64,000 nucleotides of DNA, taken from assembly GCF_005848555.1 (NCBI RefSeq), contig NZ_CP040518.1, positions 2,417,001-2,481,000 of the forward strand. The letters are read 5' to 3'. Of the stretch, positions 7,403 to 15,091 are shown in pieces; position 1 is the first letter of the stretch; each line of letters starts with the position of its first letter. Made by a program: the position numbers and the translations under genes. The stretch is from Blautia sp. SC05B48 (GTDB taxonomy: Bacteria > Bacillota > Clostridia > Lachnospirales > Lachnospiraceae). The notes beneath the pieces are model-generated. The model saw only the letters and a program-made list of their open reading frames with translations. It did no database searches and was not told where the DNA came from.

Positions 7403-9598
7403 ATGAAATCATTAGTAATTGCGGAGAAGCCATCAGTTGCCAGAGACATTGCCAGAGTCCTCCACTGCAGTCAGAAGGGGAACGGGACCCTGGAAGGAAA
7501 AGACTATGTAGTGACCTGGGCCCTGGGACATCTGGTAACACTGGCAGATCCGGAAGAATACGATAAAAAATATACCAAATGGGAGCTTTCCACGCTCCCC
7601 ATGATGCCGGAGAAAATGAAACTGGTGGTGATACGCCAGACCTCCAAGCAGTACAATGCGGTGAAAACCCAGCTTTACAGGAAGGATATCGGAGAGATCA
7701 TCATTGCCACAGATGCCGGACGTGAGGGAGAACTGGTAGCAAGGTGGATCCTTGCAAAGGCAGACTGCCATAAACCTATTAAGCGTCTGTGGATCTCATC
7801 AGTAACGGACAAAGCGATCCGCGACGGCTTTGCCCACCTTAAAAACGGCCATGATTATGATGATCTTTACCGTGCGGCACAGGCCAGGGCGGAGGCGGAC
7901 TGGCTGGTGGGAATGAACGGGACCAGAGCACTGACCTGTAAATATAATGCCCAGCTTTCCTGCGGACGTGTGCAGACCCCCACCCTTGCCATGATCGCAA
8001 GAAGAGAGCAGGAGATCAGGGAATTTAAGCCGGAGGATTATTACGGGATCACTCTGCAGGCAGGAAATGTACGCTGGACCTGGCGTGACGGAAAAAGCGG
8101 AAGCCTCCGTACCTTTAAGAAGGAGCGTGCCCAGGAGATCCAGACAAAGGCAGGAAAAAGCAGCCTTACCATAACAAAGGTTTCCAGAAAGCCGAAGAAG
8201 ACCTATGCACCGGGGCTTTATGACCTGACTACTCTTCAGAGAGAAGCCAATCAGAAATACGGCTTTTCTGCAAAGGAAACTCTGAATATCATGCAGAGGC
8301 TCTATGAGAATCACAAAGTCCTTACCTACCCAAGAACGGATTCCAGATATATAGGAAAAGATGTAGTTCCTACCATTAAGGAACGTCTTCAGGCATGCGG
8401 GACAGGTCCTTATCGGAAACTTGCCGGTGCGCTGGCCAATAAACCGATCCAGACCAGTGCAGGCTTTGTGGATGACAAAAAAGTCAGTGACCATCATGCC
8501 ATCATTCCTACAGAACAGTTTGTACAGCTGGATCATATGACCAATGAGGAACGGAAGATTTACGATATGGTAGTACGCCGTTTTCTGAGTGTGTTGTATC
8601 CGCCGGCTGTATATGAGCAGGTAAACATGGAAGGAACTGCAGCAGGAGAAACTTTCGCTGCAAGCGGACGTATTGTAAAAAGTGCAGGGTGGAGAGAAGT
8701 TTATGAAGGCGGCTGGCAGGATGATGAAGAAGAGGAATCCGGTGATAAGCTGAAAGACCAGAAGCTTCCGGAGCTTACGGAAGGTCAGATACTTACTGTG
8801 GAAGGCGCTGCTCTTACAGCAGGCAAAACAAAACCTCCTGCAAGATTTACAGAGGCCACGCTGCTGGGAGCCATGGAGAATCCGATCCACTTTATGGAAA
8901 GCCATGACAAAAAAGCAGTGAAAACACTGGGCGAAACCGGAGGTCTTGGAACGGTGGCCACAAGAGCCGATATTATTGAAAAGCTTTTCAACAGCTTTAT
9001 GATGGAAAAAAGAGGCAATGAGATCTACATTACCTCCAAGGCTAAACAGCTTCTGGAGCTGGTTCCGGAAGAACTGAAAAAGCCGGAGCTTACCGCAGAC
9101 TGGGAGATGAAGCTCAGTGATATTGCAAACGGAAAACTCCGTCAGGATAAGTTCCTCACAGGAATCCGTGAATATGCCTGCGAGATCGTAGATGAGATCA
9201 AAAGCGGACAGGGAACCTTCCGCCACGACAATATGACAAACAAGAAATGCCCTAACTGCGGCAAACATCTCCTGGCAGTCAATGGAAAGAATGCAAAAAT
9301 GCTGGTGTGTGAGGACCGGGAATGCGGATACAGAGAGACAGTATCCAGAGCCACCAATGCGCGCTGTCCGAAATGCCATAAGCGTATGGAGATGCTTCTG
9401 AAGGGAAAAGAAGAGACCTTTGTATGTCAGTGTGGCTATAAGGAAAAGCTTTCATCCTTCCAGGCAAGACGAGCCAAAGAAGGTGCAGGAGTAAATAAGC
9501 GTGATGTGCAGCGTTACCTTAAAAAACAGCAGAAAGAGGCCAATGAGCCGGTGAACAATGCATTTGCACAGGCTTTGTCAGGAATTAAACTGGATTAA
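7403..9598 (+). CDS. topB: DNA topoisomerase III (type IA)
   Basis: About 731 residues. N-terminal Toprim domain (LVIAEKPSVARDIARVL, then IIIATDAGREGELVARWI with the acidic triad), the core with the catalytic Tyr309 in LTYPRTDSRYI, and a C-terminal tail with two zinc-ribbon-like cysteine clusters (CPNCGKHL...CEDRECGY and CPKCHKRM...CQCGYKEK). It relaxes and decatenates negatively supercoiled DNA through a 5'-phosphotyrosine intermediate. I prefer the ATG at 7403, because AGAGGTG lies upstream and MKSLVIAEKPS is the family N-terminus; a GTG at 7388 is in frame. Chromosomal and mobile-element copies of topB both exist; nothing around this copy suggests a mobile element. Confidence 0.95.
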   Translation: MKSLVIAEKPSVARDIARVLHCSQKGNGTLEGKDYVVTWALGHLVTLADPEEYDKKYTKWELSTLPMMPEKMKLVVIRQTSKQYNAVKTQLYRKDIGEIIIATDAGREGELVARWILAKADCHKPIKRLWISSVTDKAIRDGFAHLKNGHDYDDLYRAAQARAEADWLVGMNGTRALTCKYNAQLSCGRVQTPTLAMIARREQEIREFKPEDYYGITLQAGNVRWTWRDGKSGSLRTFKKERAQEIQTKAGKSSLTITKVSRKPKKTYAPGLYDLTTLQREANQKYGFSAKETLNIMQRLYENHKVLTYPRTDSRYIGKDVVPTIKERLQACGTGPYRKLAGALANKPIQTSAGFVDDKKVSDHHAIIPTEQFVQLDHMTNEERKIYDMVVRRFLSVLYPPAVYEQVNMEGTAAGETFAASGRIVKSAGWREVYEGGWQDDEEEESGDKLKDQKLPELTEGQILTVEGAALTAGKTKPPARFTEATLLGAMENPIHFMESHDKKAVKTLGETGGLGTVATRADIIEKLFNSFMMEKRGNEIYITSKAKQLLELVPEELKKPELTADWEMKLSDIANGKLRQDKFLTGIREYACEIVDEIKSGQGTFRHDNMTNKKCPNCGKHLLAVNGKNAKMLVCEDRECGYRETVSRATNARCPKCHKRMEMLLKGKEETFVCQCGYKEKLSSFQARRAKEGAGVNKRDVQRYLKKQQKEANEPVNNAFAQALSGIKLD

Positions 9599-9712
9599 AT
9601 AAATTGTCTGTCCAAATATCCGGGGTTCGGATGAGAGGAAGACCGGATGCAGATACGTCGGCCGGAGAAATGTGTCTGGCAGAACAGGACAGCAGAAAGA
9701 GAGGAAAACGAT

Positions 9713-10093
9713 ATGGGATTACAGGATGATAGAATGTCAGGAAATATTCAGGATATCGCAAGACTGATCACAAGACTTCTTCTTAAGGGAGATATGCCGC
9801 AGTATACACTTCCCGCAGCAGAGGCAGATTATACAGAGGCAGACCGGCTTTTTAAGAAGGTTATCGGACTTGCTGATGAGGGTGACATCAACGGAGCGGA
9901 AAATGAGCTGCTTATGAATATGGAGGACGATGATCCGGATTATCTGGAGCTTGCCCTTACCTTTTATCTGTATCTCAATGATATGGACGTAGATTACCTG
10001 GATGATCACGATTATTCCAGGGAGGAGATCCTGGACGGGTTGAAAAGCCTGGCTGAGGACTGGGGAGTCACAGGACTGGAGGCACTTGTCTGA
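9713..10093 (+). CDS. Small acidic hypothetical protein
   Basis: 126 residues from the ATG at 9713, which has GAGAGGA upstream; an in-frame start at 9647 would add a basic tail that does not look coding. It begins with a helix carrying IARLITRLLLKGD, followed by a very acidic helical region (MEDDDPDYLELALTFYLYLN, then VDYLDDHDYSREEI). No signal peptide or membrane segment. The layout recalls small Lachnospiraceae proteins annotated as DUF6483, but I cannot confirm this. Its TGA overlaps the next ATG by one base (TGATG), so it is translationally coupled to the cysteine-cluster protein. Confidence 0.75.
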   Translation: MGLQDDRMSGNIQDIARLITRLLLKGDMPQYTLPAAEADYTEADRLFKKVIGLADEGDINGAENELLMNMEDDDPDYLELALTFYLYLNDMDVDYLDDHDYSREEILDGLKSLAEDWGVTGLEALV

Positions 10094-10764
10094 TGCGGCG
10101 GGAGGTTACCCTGGAGGAAATTTCCGACGGCCGTTTATATGAGGCAAATGACATGGTAAAGGCAGACTGTCAGGACTGTAAGGGCTGTTTTGACTGCTGT
10201 ACGGGAATGGGAGATTCTGTTGTACTGGATCCGCTGGATGTATGGCGGTTAAGCCAGGGACTTCATTTAAGTGTGGACCAGCTTCTTGCCGGAAAAATAG
10301 AGCTTGGCGTCACAGACGGAAATATCCTGCCGCATCTTAGGATGACAGGGGCAGAGGAACGATGCGTATTTCTGAATGGCAGCGGAAGATGCTCCATCCA
10401 CAGCTTCCGTCCGGGCTTCTGCCGTTTGTTCCCACTGGGAAGATACTATGAGGACGGTGGTTTTAAATACATCCTTCAGATCCACGAGTGCAAAAAGACC
10501 AGCCGCAGTAAGATCAAGGTCCGGAAATGGGTAGATACTCCGGATTTTCGAAATTACGAAAAATTTGTCTGTGACTGGCATTATTTTCTTCTGGATGTCC
10601 AGGCGGTTCTCTATGAGAGCGAGGACAGTGATCTGATTCGAAATCTGAACATGTATGTGGTGAACCAGTTTTACAGGAAGCCTTATGATGAGAAGCGGGA
10701 TTTTTATGAGCAGTTTTATGAGAGACTTGCGGATGGAAAAGAGCTCCTGAGTCTTGGGGTGTGA
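10093..10764 (+). CDS. YkgJ-type cysteine cluster protein
   Basis: 223 residues. The N-terminal cluster has Cys26, Cys29, Cys32, Cys35 and Cys36 (CQDCKGCFDCC), and further cysteines come in ERCVFLNGSGRCSIH and RPGFCRLFPLG. This is the metal-binding pattern of the YkgJ (CxxCxxxCC) family, thought to hold zinc or an iron-sulfur cluster; the biochemical role is not established. No membrane segments. It is coupled to the acidic protein upstream. A CAGGCAG...CTGCCTG hairpin without a clear T-run lies in the gap before the LysR gene. Confidence 0.85.
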   Translation: MRREVTLEEISDGRLYEANDMVKADCQDCKGCFDCCTGMGDSVVLDPLDVWRLSQGLHLSVDQLLAGKIELGVTDGNILPHLRMTGAEERCVFLNGSGRCSIHSFRPGFCRLFPLGRYYEDGGFKYILQIHECKKTSRSKIKVRKWVDTPDFRNYEKFVCDWHYFLLDVQAVLYESEDSDLIRNLNMYVVNQFYRKPYDEKRDFYEQFYERLADGKELLSLGV

Positions 10765-10842
10765 AACAGACCAGGCAGCGAGTTAGCTGAGCTTACCTGC
10801 CTGAAAGTCTCTCATGCGGAGGGAAGAAAGGATTTTTTACAT

Positions 10843-11742
10843 ATGAACTTAAATCAGCTCACATATTTTGTGACTCTTGCCCAGATCGAAAATTATACCA
10901 GAGCAGCCAAGAGGCTGGACATTACGCAGCCGAGTCTGAGTCATGCGATCTCCAACCTTGAGAAGGAACTGCAGGTTCCCCTTTTTGAGCGCCATGGAAG
11001 AAATGTGACCATGACCAAATACGGGGAAATGTTTCTGAAGTATGTGCAGGACTCCTTACATATACTGAATCTTGGTGTGGAGAGGATACAGGAAGCGGCA
11101 AGGATTCCGGGAGGAAGTATTTCCATCGGGTATATCCATACCCAGGGACGAAGATTTATCCCGGAGCTTGTTCGAGGATTCCTTAATGAACAGGAAGGGA
11201 AGAAGATTGATTTCCGTTTTCAGAATGCAGCTACAGGAAGTCTGATCCGTGGTCTGAAGGAAGAGAAATTCGATGTGATCTTCTGTTCCAGGGCAGAGGG
11301 AGAGAAGGAGATCAGCTTTGTGCCGGTGTCAGAAGAAAAGCTGGTGGCTGTAGTGCCTGAGAACCATGCTCTTGCAGACAGAAATTCAGTGACCATAAAA
11401 GAACTGGGGCAGTATCCGCAGGTGACCTTTACCCCTGCAAGCGGATTGTATTTCGTGATCCGGGAGCTTTTCGAAAAAGAAGGACTTTCACCGGAGACGG
11501 CCTTTGAGGTAGAAGAGGATGGTGCACTGGCAGGTATGGTGGCGGAGGAATTTGGTGTTGGCATTGTGCCGGATGTACCGGTGATCCATACACTTCCTGT
11601 GAAAATCTTAAATATCGAGAATCTTCACTGCCGTCGATATATATATATGGGAATGATGAAAAACCGGTATCCAAGTGCGCTTGTGGAGCAGTTCCGGGAT
11701 TATATATGCAAGCATTACCGGATTTATGAAGTGATACAGTAG
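10843..11742 (+). CDS. LysR-type transcriptional regulator (first of two)
   Basis: 299 residues with the LysR winged helix at the N-terminus (LNQLTYFVTLAQIENYTRAA, then ITQPSLSHAISNLEKELQVPLFERHGR) and a periplasmic-binding-like effector domain. It stands directly upstream of the shikimate kinase fusion and on the same strand as the hydroaromatic genes. The second LysR protein at 12944-13852 is clearly related (both have ITQPSLSHAIS and a similar C-terminal domain), so the two probably arose by duplication. Control of the neighbouring hydroaromatic genes is inferred from position and from the shared palindromic sites. Confidence 0.93.
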   Translation: MNLNQLTYFVTLAQIENYTRAAKRLDITQPSLSHAISNLEKELQVPLFERHGRNVTMTKYGEMFLKYVQDSLHILNLGVERIQEAARIPGGSISIGYIHTQGRRFIPELVRGFLNEQEGKKIDFRFQNAATGSLIRGLKEEKFDVIFCSRAEGEKEISFVPVSEEKLVAVVPENHALADRNSVTIKELGQYPQVTFTPASGLYFVIRELFEKEGLSPETAFEVEEDGALAGMVAEEFGVGIVPDVPVIHTLPVKILNIENLHCRRYIYMGMMKNRYPSALVEQFRDYICKHYRIYEVIQ

Positions 11743-11767
11743 AATCCAGGTGATAAAATTTCTGTAA

Positions 11768-11805
11768 AAAATCTCTGCTTCTGTAATAGGGCGGAGATTT
11801 TTTTG
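11768..11805 (+). terminator. Terminator after the first LysR gene
   Basis: AAATCTC...GAGATTT hairpin (arms around 11769-11776 and 11793-11800) followed by a run of T. Confidence 0.75.
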
Positions 11806-11859
11806 ATACAGATCCTGGCGTGAATACCTGCGTCAGATATCTTTGCCGTGCGTCAAATC

Positions 11860-11878
11860 ATAAAAATAATCTATAGAT
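11860..11878 (+). promoter_or_regulatory. Candidate LysR operator upstream of the shikimate kinase fusion
   Basis: ATAAAAATAATCTATAGAT, containing the perfect palindrome ATCTATAGAT (11869-11878). The identical 19 bases occur at 25067-25085 before the second Old Yellow Enzyme gene. The centre is about 70 bases upstream of the predicted transcription start, where LysR recognition sites usually lie. Confidence 0.6.
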
Positions 11879-11907
11879 CACATGCGTAAATTCAATGAAA
11901 GTTTGGG

Positions 11908-11936
11908 TTGAGATAAAAATGACCAGTTGGTATAAT
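11908..11936 (+). promoter_or_regulatory. Promoter of the chorismate mutase-shikimate kinase gene
   Basis: TTGAGA (11908-11913), a 17-base spacer and TATAAT (11931-11936), a near-consensus vegetative promoter. Transcription would begin near 11943, leaving a leader of about 70 bases. Confidence 0.75.
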
Positions 11937-12013
11937 AAGAACAGATGCTTGATTTAAAGTGATAAAGTGATGACGGAAATCCGTGATAAAATGAACGAAG
12001 TAAAGGAGACATT

Positions 12014-12802
12014 ATGAATCAGTTAGAAGTATTAAGAGAAAGCCTTGGACAGTGCGATGAGATCATACTGGACGCACTCCTTATGAGAAACAGGATCGTA
12101 GAGGACATCATGGTATACAAGGAAGCAAATGATCTTCCGGTACTTCAGCCGGAACAGGAGGCGAAGCAGAAGGGATGGCTGGAAGCCAGAATGGAAGGCA
12201 GACGTCATAAGAAAGAGGTCAATGATGTTTTTGCAAGTATCATCCAGAACAGTAAGAGAATACAGTCCAGAAATCTTTTCAATTATAATATCTTCCTGAT
12301 CGGATTTATGGGAGCCGGTAAATCTACGATCTCTGATTATCTCAAGAATGTTCTTGCTATGGATGTTGTGGAGATGGATCAGTGTATCGTGGAGAGACAG
12401 GAAATGAGTATTTCCGATATCTTTGAGACCTACGGTGAAGAGTACTTCCGTGAGCTCGAGACAAATCTTCTGATCGAGATGCAGTCCAGATCTAATGTTG
12501 TGGTATCCTGTGGCGGTGGTGTTCCGATGCGGGACCGCAATGTTGTCGAGATGAAAAAAAATGGCCGTGTTGTACTTCTGACTGCAAAGCCGGAAACTAT
12601 CCTGGAACGTGTAAAGGATAATCATGACCGTCCGTTACTTGAGAACAACAAAAATGTTTCATTTATCGCTGACCTGTTGGAAAAACGTCGCGCGAAATAT
12701 GAGGCAGCAGCAGATATAGTTGTTGAGACAGACGGAAAGAGTGAGCTTGAGATCTGCGAGGAGATGATCCACAGACTTCGTGAGGCAGAGTCAAATAAAT
12801 AA
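12014..12802 (+). CDS. Chorismate mutase-shikimate kinase fusion protein
   Basis: 262 residues with two shikimate-pathway domains. Residues 1 to about 85 resemble an AroQ-type chorismate mutase helix bundle (LRESLGQCDEIILDALLMRN, then VYKE, with basic residues at Arg8, Arg25, Arg27 and Lys36). Residues 93-262 are a shikimate kinase: P-loop GFMGAGKST at 97-105, Asp122 in EMDQ, FRELE around Arg146, the GGG shikimate loop at 167-169 and a DRPLL lid segment. The kinase makes shikimate 3-phosphate; the mutase makes prephenate from chorismate. These are not consecutive steps, so the fusion suggests joint regulation rather than channelling. It has its own promoter and a candidate LysR site and lies between the two LysR genes. 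Shikimate kinase activity is confident, mutase activity less so. Confidence 0.88.
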   Translation: MNQLEVLRESLGQCDEIILDALLMRNRIVEDIMVYKEANDLPVLQPEQEAKQKGWLEARMEGRRHKKEVNDVFASIIQNSKRIQSRNLFNYNIFLIGFMGAGKSTISDYLKNVLAMDVVEMDQCIVERQEMSISDIFETYGEEYFRELETNLLIEMQSRSNVVVSCGGGVPMRDRNVVEMKKNGRVVLLTAKPETILERVKDNHDRPLLENNKNVSFIADLLEKRRAKYEAAADIVVETDGKSELEICEEMIHRLREAESNK

Positions 12803-12835
12803 CTGCTGATCATAAAACAGAATAGTTTTACATAT

Positions 12836-12897
12836 AAAAAGGACAGCTGTCCGATAAACCGTACAGAAACAGAACGGAGATCGGGCAGCTGTCCTTT
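12836..12897. terminator. Convergent terminator hairpin
   Basis: Arms AAAAGGACAGCTGTCCGAT and ATCGGGCAGCTGTCCTTT separated by about 25 bases, between the shikimate kinase fusion and the convergent second LysR gene. The left arm contains the 12-base palindrome GGACAGCTGTCC. Flanking A and T runs allow use in both directions. Confidence 0.7.
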
Positions 12898-12943
12898 AGG
12901 TTATAAAAGATCCGGACCATATATTTGCAGATGAACAGATCGT

Positions 12944-13852
12944 TTAATTGGTCTTATAGAAAATCTCCCTCGAGGTTTCCTCGATCACAAATTTCTTAAA
13001 GGCCTCCACAACCGGCGGATGGTACACATCCTTCAGCATGGCCATGTAGAAATTCCGCTGCCAGCTTGGAGAGACAAGAGGCAGGATCTTAAGGTTCAGA
13101 GAGTGAAGGATAGGGATATCCGGTGCAATGCAGATGCCGAAATCATTGGCAACAAACCCTGCAGCAACCTGATCCTCATCGATCTCAAAAGCCACATCCG
13201 GGTATTGGCCGATGCTCTTAAACAACTGGTCAATGATCTGGCGGAGACCGCTTCTCTTCTTGAAGATGATCTGCTTGTATGGAAGCGTTTCCTCCAGATG
13301 GATCTCGGATTTCTCAGCAAGAGGATGTTCCGGCGGAACGATGACGACCAGATCCTGCTTGGCAACCGGAATAAATTCGATCAGTGGTTCGTCGTCAAAT
13401 TTGGAACAGAAGCCGATATCGTATTTCTTCTCTTTCAGTCCGGTGAGGATATCGCCGGTAAGCACCTTATCACAGAACAGATTGAAATGAATCTGTTTTC
13501 CCTTATTGGCATTAAGAAAGCTGCGGATGATCTTTGGCATAAAGTCAACACCCAGAGTTCTGAGAAAAGCCACATCGATCTGTCCTTCTCCCTTTCCTGC
13601 AAGCTGGAGACCGTTTACAGAGGAATCCAGCCGGTTCAGGGTTTGTTCCACATCCTCCAGAAAAGACTTGCCATATTTGGTGAGAGAAACATTCCGTCCG
13701 TTTTTTTCAAATAATTTCACTCCAAGCTCTTCCTCCAGAGAAGAGATCGCGTGACTTAGGCTGGGCTGTGTGATGGCCAGAACATCCGCAGCTTTTGTAT
13801 AATGTTCCAGATGAGCCAGTGTCACGAAATAGCGAAGATGATACAGATTCAT
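12944..13852 (-). CDS. LysR-type transcriptional regulator (second of two)
   Basis: 302 residues: winged helix (YHLRYFVTLAHLEHYTKAAD, then ITQPSLSHAISSLEEELGVKLFEKNGR) and an effector-binding domain. It is transcribed divergently from the TIM-barrel/OYE/dehydrogenase/MFS operon, the classical arrangement for a LysR activator and its target. The 286-base intergenic space contains a site similar to the 19-base operator found elsewhere in the locus. A regulator responding to quinate, shikimate or an intermediate is inferred from the neighbours. Confidence 0.93.
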   Translation of the reverse strand: MNLYHLRYFVTLAHLEHYTKAADVLAITQPSLSHAISSLEEELGVKLFEKNGRNVSLTKYGKSFLEDVEQTLNRLDSSVNGLQLAGKGEGQIDVAFLRTLGVDFMPKIIRSFLNANKGKQIHFNLFCDKVLTGDILTGLKEKKYDIGFCSKFDDEPLIEFIPVAKQDLVVIVPPEHPLAEKSEIHLEETLPYKQIIFKKRSGLRQIIDQLFKSIGQYPDVAFEIDEDQVAAGFVANDFGICIAPDIPILHSLNLKILPLVSPSWQRNFYMAMLKDVYHPPVVEAFKKFVIEETSREIFYKTN

Positions 13853-14003
13853 TTTTCAATACTCCTTTCGTAAGTTTATCTGAATGTTTTGCTTCGGACA
13901 GATCCCCGGTAAGTCGGACAGACATAAGAGATTTGCCGGGCCGTATGCTGTGACGGCGGCAATACGGCTGAATATGTTTTATATAGTATAACATGATATA
14001 TTG

Positions 14004-14065
14004 ATAAAATCTATGAATTCTCCTGGTACAATCAATTTGTTTTGTATTTAACAAAGTTATATAAT
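14004..14065 (+). promoter_or_regulatory. Divergent control region: variant operator and promoter of the hydroaromatic operon
   Basis: ATAAAATCTATGAAT (14004-14018) resembles the 19-base operator. A promoter follows: TTGTTT (14037-14042), a 17-base spacer and TATAAT (14060-14065). The site centre is about 60 bases upstream of the predicted start. TTTGTATTTAACAAA at 14040-14054 also resembles the 18-base palindrome upstream of the permease at 19451. The remainder of 13853-14138 shows nothing else. Confidence 0.5.
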
Positions 14066-14138
14066 GCTTATAGAAAAAAGATACAAAATAATTAAAAAAA
14101 AACAAATAAAATTATTTATATTTTCAGGAGGAATTATC

Positions 14139-14978
14139 ATGTCAAAAGAATTTCCAATCACAATCAGTTCCTGGACACTTGGAGATCAGTGTAAATTTGA
14201 GGACCGTGTAAAAGCTGCCAAAGAGGCTGGCTATGAGGGAATCGGTCTGAGAGCAGAAACCTACGTAGATGCCCTGAATGAGGGACTTTTCGACGAGGAT
14301 ATCCTGGCAATCCTGGATAAATATGACATGAAGGTAACAGAGGTTGAGTACATCGTGCAGTGGGCAGAGGAGCATCGTTCCTATGAGCAGAAATACAAAG
14401 AACAGCTTTGCTTCCATATGTGTGAATTATTTAACGTAAAACAGATCAACTGCGGACTGATGGAGAACTATTCCGTAGAGTACACAGCGCAGAAGCTTCG
14501 TGAGCTTTGCCACAGAGCAGGCAAATACATCATCGGTGTTGAGCCAATGCCATACAGCGGAATCCCGGATGTGAAAAAGGGCTGGGCTGTTGTAAAAGCT
14601 GCTGACTGCGAGAATGCGAAACTGATCCTTGATACATGGCACTGGGTAAGAGCAAACCAGCCGATCGAGCTTTCCGTACTTGAGGGAATCCCGGCAGACA
14701 AGATCGTATCCATCCAGATCAACGATGTATGGGAAAGACCATATGCAACAACGATCTTAAGAGATGAGTCCATGCATGACCGTCTTGCTCCTGGAACAGG
14801 AATCGGAACAACAGTACCGTTCGTAAAAATGATCAAAGAAAAAGGCATCAGACCAAATGCCATCGGCGTAGAGGTTATCAGCGATGCAAACCTTGAAAAA
14901 GGTATCGAGTATGCTGCAAAACATACATATGAGAACACAAAGAAGGTACTGGAAGAGGCTTGGCCGGAAGTACTGTAA
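14139..14978 (+). CDS. Sugar phosphate isomerase/epimerase-like TIM-barrel protein (possible 3-dehydroshikimate dehydratase)
   Basis: 279 residues with the AP-endonuclease-2 type TIM barrel. Predicted metal/active-site residues lie at strand ends: Glu135 (VEPMP), Asp165 and His168 (DTWHW), Gln193 (QIND) and Glu245 (GVEVIS). Families with this fold include sugar isomerases, inosose dehydratases and the AsbF/QuiC-type dehydratases that turn 3-dehydroshikimate into protocatechuate. As first gene of the operon with an OYE reductase, a quinate/shikimate dehydrogenase and an MFS carrier, it probably acts on a hydroaromatic acid, but dehydratase against isomerase cannot be decided by eye. The ATG at 14139 has CAGGAGG upstream; the longer frame from 14064 runs into the promoter. 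Confidence 0.82.
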   Translation: MSKEFPITISSWTLGDQCKFEDRVKAAKEAGYEGIGLRAETYVDALNEGLFDEDILAILDKYDMKVTEVEYIVQWAEEHRSYEQKYKEQLCFHMCELFNVKQINCGLMENYSVEYTAQKLRELCHRAGKYIIGVEPMPYSGIPDVKKGWAVVKAADCENAKLILDTWHWVRANQPIELSVLEGIPADKIVSIQINDVWERPYATTILRDESMHDRLAPGTGIGTTVPFVKMIKEKGIRPNAIGVEVISDANLEKGIEYAAKHTYENTKKVLEEAWPEVL

Positions 14979-15009
14979 TTAATATAAGAAACTAATATTT
15001 CAGACGGGC

Positions 15010-15040
15010 CCCTGTTTCCGACGTCATACCGGTGACAGGG
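15010..15040 (+). other. Intra-operon hairpin
   Basis: CCCTGT (15010-15015) pairs with ACAGGG (15035-15040) around a partly paired loop, in the gap between the TIM-barrel and OYE genes. No T-run follows, so RNA processing or stability is likelier than termination. Confidence 0.45.
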
Positions 15041-15091
15041 CGTTACCGTGAAAGAAACAAAAAGATTGTTTCAAAGGAAAGGAGAACGCAT

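Noticed and set aside
7799..9379. 526-codon open frame on the minus strand inside topB
   Set aside because: It is the complement shadow of a highly conserved gene, has no ribosome binding site, and its translation is cysteine/phenylalanine-rich with no domain.
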